Assembly: GCA_963839725.1 (NCBI GenBank)
Contig: CAWIWT010000026.1
Span: forward strand, 152,997-216,996
Reading direction: 5' to 3'
Origin: Kumtagia sp963839725
GTDB taxonomy: Bacteria; Pseudomonadota; Alphaproteobacteria; Rhizobiales; Rhizobiaceae
DNA: 64,000 nt
Shown here: positions 55,590 through 64,000 of the stretch, in pieces
How positions within the stretch are numbered: the stretch's first letter is position 1
Layout of the letters: the number at the start of each line of letters is the position of its first letter
Program-made: the position numbers and the translations under genes
The notes under the pieces: generated by a model
What the model was told of the DNA's origin: nothing
The model's database searches: none
The model's input: only the letters and a program-made list of their open reading frames with translations

Positions 55590-58500
55590 GTGGCTGCGGA
55601 CTTCGATCAAATATCTCCAAACGATATAGCGATTGTCGGGATGGCGCTACGCGTGCCCGGTGCCAGAAACGTTGAGGAGTTCTGGTCAAATCTGCGGGGT
55701 GGCGTGGAGTCAATTCGCACCGTTCCGAGAGAGGAGCTTGCGACGGCTGGCGAACCCGTAGAGCGGATCTATCATCGCAACTACGTACCGCGCACGGCCG
55801 ACTTGCCAGGAATGGAGATGTTCGACGCGGACTTCTTCGGACTCAGTCCGAAGGAGGCGGCGATCATGGACCCTCAGCACCGTCATTTCCTTGAGTGTGC
55901 GTGGGAAGCGATGGAGGATGCGGGGCGGACTCCGGATGCTAACTCGGGTCCTGTTGGCGTGTTCGCCGGATGCGGCATGGGTAGCTACTTCTACTTCAAT
56001 GTCTGCAGCAACCGTCAATTGGTCGATCAGGTCGGCATGTTTCTGCTCCGGCATACCGGCAACGATAAGGATTTCCTGGCCACGCGCGCGTCGTTCAGTT
56101 TCGATCTGCAAGGACCGAGCGTAAACGTCCAGACCGCATGCTCAACCTCCTTGGTAGCAGTGCACTATGCCTGCCAAAGCCTACTCAGTGCAGAGTGCGA
56201 CATGGCTCTTGCCGGCGGGGTGACTATAGAACTGCCGCACCGACGCGGGTACATATTCAATGACGGTGAAATCCTTTCACCCGATGGGCACTGCCGCGCA
56301 TTTGACCATCGGGCGGCTGGCACGGTCTTCGGCAGCGGCGTAGGAGTGGTCGTTCTCCGGCGGTTGGCCGACGCCGTAGCGGAACACGACATTATTCATG
56401 CAGTGATCAAGGGCTCCGCCATAAACAACGACGGTGGGAACAAAGCTGGCTATCTTGCCCCGAGCGTAACGGGTCAGGCAGCCGCAATCATCGAGGCACA
56501 GAACCTAGCGGGTGTCGACGCTGCTTCGATACAGTACGTTGAATGCCATGGCACCGGTACCTATCTGGGCGACCCGATCGAGATCGAAGCGCTGACGAGC
56601 GCCTTCCGTCAGAGCACTAACTTGACCGGCTTCTGCCGAGTGGGCTCGGTGAAGACCAATATCGGACACTTGGACACAGCCGCAGGCGTCGTTAGTCTCA
56701 TCAAGACCACATTGGCTCTGAAGCACGGCGAAATTCCCCCCTCGCTCGGTTTCGAAAAACCCAATCCGTCGATCGACTTCGACCGCAGTCCATTTGTGGT
56801 TAATTCGGCGCTGACGGTTTGGCCTGACACCGACGGGCCGCGGCGCGCGGGTGTGAACTCACTTGGCGTCGGAGGCACTAACGCGCACATAATCGTCGAA
56901 CAAGCCCCGGTTTTCTCCGCCAATCATGGACTTCCGTCCACGGTAACGCATGGCCCCCACCTAATTATTCTGGCCGCAAAGCAGAAAAAAGCATTGGATG
57001 CCGCCCCTTCCCGGCTGGCCGCCGCGATGGAGGCGAAACCAACGCTCGGTTTGGATGACGTGTCCTACACGCTCCTCAAGGGCCGCAAGCACTTCGACCA
57101 CCGGCGGGTATTTGCAGTTCGTGATCGCGCGGATGCACTCCTTTCGCTTGGCGACCCAGAGCAGCGGCGGGGCTTCTCTCATTCCATCGTCGAGCAACCT
57201 TCGGGGGCGGTTTTCCTGTTTCCGGGTGGCGGTGCGCAGCATCCGCGCATGGCGCGAACCCTCTATGAAAGGGACGACCTGTTTCGATCCGACGTGGACG
57301 AGGGTCTGAAGTACCTGTCGCCCGAGGTCGAGGCCGAAATTCGAGCGGTGTGGCTCGATGACGAGCGGGTCGGAAAGGAGGCGGCGGTTGTCTTCCGGCG
57401 TCCCTCGATTCAGTTGCCCGCCATTCTGATAATCGAAGTCGCGATCGCTCGGATGTGGATGAGGTGGGGCATTAGACCGTCTTCGCTCATTGGTCATTCG
57501 ATGGGCGAGAACGCTGCGGCTTGCATTTCAGGCGTGATGACGTTCCGCGACGTTGTGAATCTGGTTCGGCTGCGCGGTGAGTTGTTCGATACCGTTGAGC
57601 CGGGCGGCATGCTGAGCGTCTCGCTTGATCCTGTGACACTTGCTGAACTTATCTCTTCCGACATCGACATCGCATCGGTGAACGCGCTGGAACTTTGCGT
57701 CGTGTCGGGCCGCAACGATGATTTGGAGCGATTCCGAAAACTGCTTGACGAGAGGGAAATTGAGAACTCGCGGATACCCATCGACATTGCCGCCCATTCG
57801 CGCATGCTCGAACTCGATCCTTCCGCGCTTCGAGGCTTTTCTCCGCGGTATAGATCTACGGCCGCCGAAAATCCCAATCATATCCAATCGCACCGGCGAA
57901 CTTCTGACGGACGTGGAAGCCACCGACCCGATGTACTGGGTTCGCCACTTGCGGTCCACCGTTCACTTCGCGAAGGGGATGGCGAAACTCGCGGAGGACC
58001 CGCGAAGGATTTATCTCGAGGTCGGTCCGAACAAGGTCCTTTCCTCGCTGGCGAAGGCACAGGGAACGATTGACGCAAATCAAGTGATCAACACGCTTCC
58101 ACATTCGGACGATCACGTGGACGACCAGGTGCACGCATTGGCGGCGATCGGTCGTGCGTGGGCGGTCGGGCTCCCGGTCGAACTAGAGAAACTCTGGCAC
58201 GGCTGGGACCCGCGGCGCGTGACATTGCCGACCTATGCATTCCAGCATCAGCGCTATTTCATTGAGCAGGAAACATCCAGGAGTGTCGACGATTCGGAGG
58301 CTCCGCTGCTCAAGACGCCGGACATCGTCGACTGGGGTTATAAGCTCAGGTGGAAGCAATCGCTGGCCGACTACGAGGTCGGATCTGAAAGCGAAATCCG
58401 TTCCTGGCTTGTGTTTCTCGACGATGGAGACGTCGGGAAAAGCTTGTCCGACCGACTTCGGTCTCACGGGCATCGCGTGGTGACGGTTTCGCTCGGCGAT

Positions 58501-61500
58501 GCCTTTGCCAAACGCGGTAGGGATGAATACATCGTCTGCCCGGAAGATGGAAGGTCGGGCTACGATGCGCTGATGAGCGGACTCGGCGCTGACGGCGGCA
58601 TTCCTTCGCGGATCGTCCATTTGTGGCTGCTGACCCAACGGGAAACCTTCAGGCCCGGCTCAAACTTCTTCCACCGCAATCAAGAATATGGCCTATACTG
58701 CCTTCTGTATCTGGCCAAGGCCGTTGCCGACGCTGGCCTATCCGAAAACCTGCATTTCACGATCGCCGCGAATGGCATGCAGCGCGTCGACGACGAGCCT
58801 CTCCCCTACCCCGAAAAGGCAACCGTTCTCGGGCCGGCGATGGTCATCCCTAAGGAAATGCCTGGCGCAAGCGTGACCGTCATCGACTTGGATCTACCCG
58901 TCGTGGCGATCAACTCGCAACGCGGACTTAAGGGCCTGTTGGCGCGTGCCCGCCCCAGCGTGTACGCCGACGCGTCGGACCGCGCCGTGACAGACCTTTG
59001 GGAAGAGATTTTTGCTTCCCCCTCGTCCGAAACGATCGCTTACCGCAGGGGGCGGCGCTGGCGCCAGACGATTGAAAGGCTCAGTTTGGAGGCTACGGGC
59101 GACGGCGCCACCGACTTTCGCCAAAACGGCGTTTATCTGTTCACAGGCGGCTTCGGCGATCTCCCCCTAGCAATCGCCGACGAACTCGTCCATAGGTTCG
59201 GCGCCCGCATCGTTCTGGTGGGGCGCACTCCCCTTCCCGACCGCGACCAATGGCAGTCGGTCAGCCGCATGCAGCCGCGTTCTAGCCGTATAAGACGGGC
59301 GATTTCGGCCGTTGCTGCGATGGAGGCGAAGGGAGCGGAAGTGCTATGCCTCTCCGCAGATGTGAGCAACCCGGAAGAGATGCGAGGCGCTCTGGCGACA
59401 GCCCGGGAGAAGTTTGGCGAGATCACTGGCGTATTCCACGCCGCTGGCATCGTCAACGACGAACTGATTCAGCTCAAGACCCTCGAAGGCATGGAAGTCG
59501 TGTTGACGCCGAAGGTCCACGGGACCGTGGTTCTGGATGAGCTTTTAGCCGAGGAGCAGCTCGACTTTCTGGTCCTGTTTGCCTCCACCAGCACCGAGAC
59601 CGCACCGGCCGGACAGGTGGACTATGTGGCCGCCAACGCATTTCTGAACGCCTATGCGGAAAGTCGAGCTGGAAAGTGGGGACGGAAAACCGTTGCGTTG
59701 CATTGGGGCGTATGGAACGAAATCGGCATTGCCGCTAGGGCAACCGGCGCTACCGCCGATGGCAAGGCCGACGCGCTCGGCCTCCCCGCAGCGCGTGGTC
59801 CTCTCTTCGAGCGCTGGGTGGAGGACAGTTCGGGCATGCCCTGGCTCGAGGTTCGCATGAGCCCTCAATCGAACTGGATGCTCAACGAACACCGGCTGGT
59901 TTCAGGCAAACCGGTGCTGCCCGGCACCGGCTACCTGGAACTGATTGCGCAGGCGGCCAGAGAATATGAGTTGCCGCTGCCCGGCGCGGTCGACGACTTG
60001 TTGTTCCTTCGGCCCCTAGTAGTCATCGACGGCGAAGAAAAACTGGTGCGTGTGCGATTTGAACGGGCTCCGGATGGCTACAGGGTCTTCGTTGTTGCCG
60101 GCGACGTTTCCGGCGAAGTTGGCTCCTTTCACAAACATGCGGAGGCAACTTTCCGGCCTTTCACCACCGGAACCATCCATGCAATAGGCAGAGTGACCAC
60201 TGCGGCAAATCGGTGCTTAACTCACCGCGAGGCTCCCGCCGGTACGACAATAGGGGCGGCACAAGAAGGCCACATCCATTTTGGCCCGCGATGGCAAGTG
60301 CTGCATCGGATATCAGTCGGTGAGGGAGAAGCGGTTGCCGATCTCAAGCTCCCGGCGAACTACGCTGACGATGTGGAAGGCGGCGTAACACTTCATCCCG
60401 CGCTTGTCGACATTGCAACGGGCTTCGCAATGGAGCTGATCACCGGGTACGATTGCTCTGATGTATTGTGGGCACCGGTTTCATATGGCTCTGTACTAAT
60501 CCATCGACCGGTGCCAGCGCATGTCAGGAGCTGGGCGCGGCTGACCGACAGCGCCGAGTTTGGCGAGGGGTACGCAACCTTCGATGTCGTCTTGGAGGAT
60601 TTCGACGGCGCCGCGGTTCTCGAGGTGAAGCGATTTCTTATCAAGCGGCTTGACGATGATGTCAGCTTCGCTGCGAGCGATCGGAACGACGCCCCGAGAA
60701 CGGAAGGCCGCGGACTGTCTTCGTCGCCCGTGCAGGAACTAGCGGCGATAGTTCGCCAGGGTATTCTTCCGTCCGAAGGTTTCGAGGCACTGACGAGGGC
60801 GCTGGCCAGCGGCGAAACCCAGCCGATCGTTAGCTCCATCGAACTCGATGCCTTGCGCAAAAGGGCGTCTGCCAAAGGCAAAAAGGGCGCCGCGACCCAG
60901 GACATGTTCGCGCGCCCAGACCTTGAGAACGACTATGTAGCGCCTCGCAATGAAATCGAAGCGGCCCTCGCCGGCTATTGGCGCGAGCTTCTCGGCGTCG
61001 AGCAGATTGGCGTGCACGATTCCTTCTTCGACATTGGCGGCCACTCGCTGATTGCGGTTCGGCTGTTCCGCATGATCAAGAAGGAATTCGGGCTCGATTT
61101 CCCGATTTCGGTTCTGTTCGAAGCGCCCACGATCGCCTTATGCGGAGAGATGATTGCCGCCCGGATGCCAAAAACCGCGGTCGGTGCCAACGTGGGAGAG
61201 GTCGAGGTTTTACGGGTGCCGCAGTCGGCGCCAACCCACCTAGTCGCGATGCATGCCGGGAAGAATGTCGCAGCGCCGCCGTTCTTCCTTTGTGCGGGCA
61301 TGTTCGGCAATGTGCTCAATCTGCGGCATCTCGCGCTACACATTGGCACGGACCGGCCCGTCTACGGCCTTCAGGCTCGCGGCCTCTACGGCGACCAGGA
61401 GCCGCACGAGACCTTCGAGACTATGGCGAAGGATTACCTGGCCGAAGTTCGGGCGGTTCAGCCGCATGGCCCTTACCTCCTTGGCGGATTCTCTGGAGGA

Positions 61501-62086
61501 GGTCTCACCGCCTACGAGATGGCCCGCCAACTGATCGCCGAGGGTGAAGAGGTGGCGCAGCTCATCCTGCTGGATACACCGCAACCGATCCAGCCAAGGT
61601 TGTCCAAACTGGACCTTGCGCAGATGAAACTGCAGGACATGCGTCGCGAGGGCCTGTCCTTCTTAGGCAACTGGGTACGCAGTCGCATCCAGTGGGAAGA
61701 GGAGAAGCGAAGAAAACGCAACGCCGAGGGCCAAGCAACGTCGGCCGATCAGTTTGACAATCTCAAGATCGAAGCAGCGTTCCGAAGGGCGTTGCCCCTG
61801 TATCAGGTCAAACCATTCGACGGCGCAGTCACACTGTTCCGGCCAAAACCAGAGGTTCTGTACCGACTTAGCGGCGGTCGCCGCCTGCAACCGGGGAGGA
61901 ACATAATCCTCGACGACAACGGATGGTCGCCATTTGTCAAGCTACTCGACGATCCTAGAGGTGCCGGGCGATCACGACAGCATGGTGCTCGAGCCCTATG
62001 TCAGGGTTCTTTCCGAGCAAATCCGCAAACGTCTCCGCTCCGCTATCGAGAGAACCGCCGTTCCACTTCGCTCCGCCGCAGAATAG
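55590..62086 (+). pseudogene. type I polyketide synthase KS-AT-KR-DH-ACP-TE, two frameshifts
   Basis: About 2165 residues after correction. A GTG at 55590 with AAGGAA upstream is the preferred start; ATG 55560 and 55539 are alternatives. KS: VQTACSTSLVAVHYACQSL, VECHGTGTYLGDP and TNIGHLDTAAG, so Cys-His-His are kept. AT: IGHSMGENAAACISG. KR near 59140-59700: YLFTGGFGDLPLAIADEL, FHAAGIVNDEL and VDYVAANAFLNAYAE. DH near 59880: NEHRLVSGKPVLPGTGYLEL. ACP: DIGGHSLIAVRLFRM. TE: LLGGFSGGGLTAYEMARQL, and PGDHDSMV after the second frameshift. Breaks are one extra base near 57813 (MLE|SILPRFEAF) and one near 61956. The product may be a lipid or acyl part of the surface polysaccharide. Confidence 0.85.
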
Positions 62087-62158
62087 GCCGAGCGCCGAGC
62101 GTCGCCGAACGCAGGATTTTCGAAACCTGTGGCCGAAGTATGCCGCCGCCTTCGGGCC

Positions 62159-63336
62159 TTACCGTCCCTTGTCCGCGATCTGCGCGAAATGCGCCATGCG
62201 GCGGCGGAACTCGGTTTCGAAATCATGCGCGCGGGCAAAGGCCAGCGCCTGCTCCGCGGCGGAGATCAGCGCGCTGCCGGTCGGCGGACCATTCGGCGAT
62301 GCCGCGGGCCAGCGCCTTCCGGTCGCCCATGGGCACCACTTTCCCGCCCCGGGATTCCCGGCACATGCGTTTCCACATGGCGTTGGCGGTACCGATCACG
62401 GGCAGGCCGCAGCCCATGGCCTCGATATAGCTGCAGGACGGGTCGTCCTGCCGGTGGCAGGACAGGAACAGGTCGGCGCGCTGCCGGAACATCGGGACCA
62501 GTCCGGTCTCGAACGGCAGCGGATCGTGCAGCTTCACCCGGTCGCCAGTCGCGCGGCGGCGATCTCCTGCGCGATCTGCGGGGCAAGCAAGCCCGTGCCC
62601 CAGATGTCCAGCGTGAAATCCACCCCCGCTTCGGTCAGCGCACGGGCGACGGGGATCAGGTCGTGCGATCCCTTCAGGAATCGAGCGCTGCCAATGCACG
62701 ACGCGAAGCGGCGCCCCGGCCGCCAGCCGCGCGGCGCGGGCAGCGGTTTCCGAAGGCGTAGCCACATTTCGGGCCGCATGCGGCCATCGAGATACAGCAG
62801 GCAGTCGCGCGACAGGCTCGCATAGGCGGTCTCCGCCGGCCAGCCGTTCGCCTGAAGCCCGTCCGCGGCACGAAAGGCCGCGCGGCGCCTGCGCTCCAGC
62901 CCCAGATGCCACAGCGTCGAGCGCAGCTTGCGCAGCCAGGACAGGTCGCGGTCGAGCCAGACGATGCGCAGCCGGGTATCCAGCGTATATTCGATCACTT
63001 CGGTCAGCTTGCCGCGGGCGGCCCGCATCTCTTCGCGCAGGCCGAGGGTCTGGTGCATGTCGGCCGAGGCCACGACCAGACCCGCCCCGGCGAGATGCTC
63101 GGCCCCGATCTCCTGGCCTGGCTCCAGCAGCGTCAGTTCGAAGCCGAGGTCTTCGGCCGGCACCTCCTGGCCGAAGGGAATGCCGCCGCCCAGCCACAGG
63201 ATCACCCGCACCGGCCCGTCCCAATGCGCCGTGTGCAGCCGCATTCCTCGACGAACTTGGCGTCAAGGCGCAGCCGCCCGTCGGGTAGGCGTTCGGCCGA
63301 GGCCGGGGAGATCATGAGAAGCTGGGAACCAGGCAT
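62159..63336 (-). pseudogene. glycosyltransferase family 4, three frameshifts
   Basis: The frame from 63336 (MPGSQLLMISPASAERLPDG) passes to MRLHTAHWDGPVRVILWLGG near 63244, runs through CIGSARFLKGSHDLIPVARA, then changes frame near 62540 to VKLHDPLPFETGLVPMFRQR and SYIEAMGCGLPVIGTANAM (the ExE-type donor site), and again near 62265 to ALISAAEQALAFARAHDFET to a TAA at 62159. Each break is a single base. The DNA is visibly more G+C-rich than the PKS next to it. It converges with the PKS, 72 bp between stops. The role would be polysaccharide assembly. Confidence 0.75.
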
Positions 63337-63640
63337 CGGAACCATATACGCAGGGGAACGTCTCCGGCATGATTACCGCAGCGGAGGGGCGGCTCATAGC
63401 CAAAGCGCGAAGGGCGGGGCCGGAGGCAACGCTTTTTCGCAGTTCAAGGCTATCGGGACAAATGCTGACGCGAACTCGAAGTCGAAGCTCTGCCCTTTTC
63501 TTTCTTTTGCTTTCTGCATGCGGGTTATCGTGCCCGCTCAGGTCAAATTGGTCACAGATCCCAGCGCGCAGCCTCCGACGCTTGCAAGGAGGTGGTACAC
63601 GTCGCGATTCTTCGTGCGGCCCCTTAGAGATTTGTTGTTG
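63337..63640. other. intergenic stretch without a gene
   Basis: About 300 bp between the two minus-strand glycosyltransferase genes. No gene, terminator hairpin or clear promoter was found. Confidence 0.4.
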
Positions 63641-64000
63641 TCACGGCGAAGGGCGTATCCGCCAATGGGTCGCTCCGACAGCCCGCGAAGTTTGGAGGCT
63701 TACCCGTCCGCTCCTCTCTGCCCTGGACGGTTGGACTTGCGCGAAGAGCGCTTGGTAGAGACCGGCGACATGCGGTAGAGAATAAGTGCGGTCGATGCGA
63801 TCCTTGGCCGCTGCCGAGAGAGCCGCATATTCTGGAGGTTCGAGATCGAGCATCCGGCGGATAGCATCGGCGAGCGCCACTGCGTTGGCCTGGCGGAACA
63901 ATGAAACCAGTATCGCCGACGATGGTCGCTGCGTCCCCCACATGCGTCGAAATCACCGGTTTGCCGAAGCTCATCGCTTCGGCTACGACATTGGGAAACC
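63641..64000 (-). pseudogene. glycosyltransferase family 4, C-terminal part, one frameshift (runs off the window)
   Basis: From the window edge, FPNVVAEAMSFGKPVISTHV then GDAATIVGDTGFIVPP, the donor-binding EAMSFGKPVI motif of GT4 enzymes. Near 63895 the frame changes and continues QANAVALADAIRRMLDLEPP, DRIDRTYSLPHVAGLYQALF to a stop at 63641. The N-terminal acceptor domain lies beyond 64000. If the one-base break is real the gene is inactive. It belongs to the polysaccharide cluster. Confidence 0.75.

Overview
The window reads as chromosomal DNA of an alphaproteobacterium of the Hyphomicrobiales, most likely Mesorhizobium or a close Phyllobacteriaceae relative. The grounds are the type of the gyrB, hrcA, rph and hemW proteins, the rhizobial GC-rich intergenic palindromes, the MocD/MocE-like pair, and a divergent Lrp/AsnC gene beside arginase and ornithine cyclodeaminase. 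The genus is inferred from gene content, not from a database search.

Region 1 (1-19.4 kb) is mainly housekeeping: the end of a cytochrome b561 gene with yceI, hrcA with a 61-residue partner, rph, a VOC protein, rdgB-hemW, a half-size EamA protein, rsmI-yraN, a Tat-exported cyclase, a cytochrome P450, gyrB, an SDR gene followed by a decayed second gyrB 3' end, the ocd-arginase operon with its divergent Lrp regulator, a DUF2946/PCu(A)C copper pair and an MBL-fold hydrolase. Region 2 (19.4-24.8 kb) holds modABC, split by a repeat, a P1-family peptidase and a PanB-superfamily enzyme.

Region 3 (25-35 kb) is a one-strand catabolic cluster. It runs Gfo/Idh/MocA dehydrogenase, TIM-barrel isomerase, sugar-type ABC transporter, DUF4432 epimerase-like protein, diiron desaturase-like oxygenase (MocD-like) and Rieske ferredoxin (MocE-like), with a divergent LacI regulator. 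The parts match the rhizopine/inositol catabolism toolkit. Two related terminal-inverted-repeat elements exactly bracket the transporter ATPase gene. Region 4 (35-40.5 kb) has an OmpA-family protein with long Ala/Pro/Lys/Glu-rich repeats, a YcgN-type protein, a small secreted protein, a SIMPL-domain protein and a CAT-anticodon tRNA, probably tRNA-Ile2.

The tRNA is a sharp boundary. Region 5 (40.55-50.8 kb) is accessory DNA rich in decayed genes: an ABC-2 transporter operon with three single-base frameshifts, a transposase tail, and remnants of a c-type cytochrome, an epimerase and a LysR gene. A few small intact genes remain. Region 6 (50.8-64 kb) is a surface-polysaccharide cluster: Wza/ExoF-like export protein, chain-length regulator (frameshifted), a BY-kinase-like protein lacking the Walker A lysine, an ExeA-type ATPase, a type I polyketide synthase (KS-AT-KR-DH-ACP-TE, two frameshifts) and two glycosyltransferases on the other strand (both frameshifted, the last running off the window). 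No frameshift was found in the recognised genes before the tRNA, apart from one possible small decayed ORF at 14.5-14.7 kb. The frameshifts may be real decay or a local sequence-quality problem; reads would decide.
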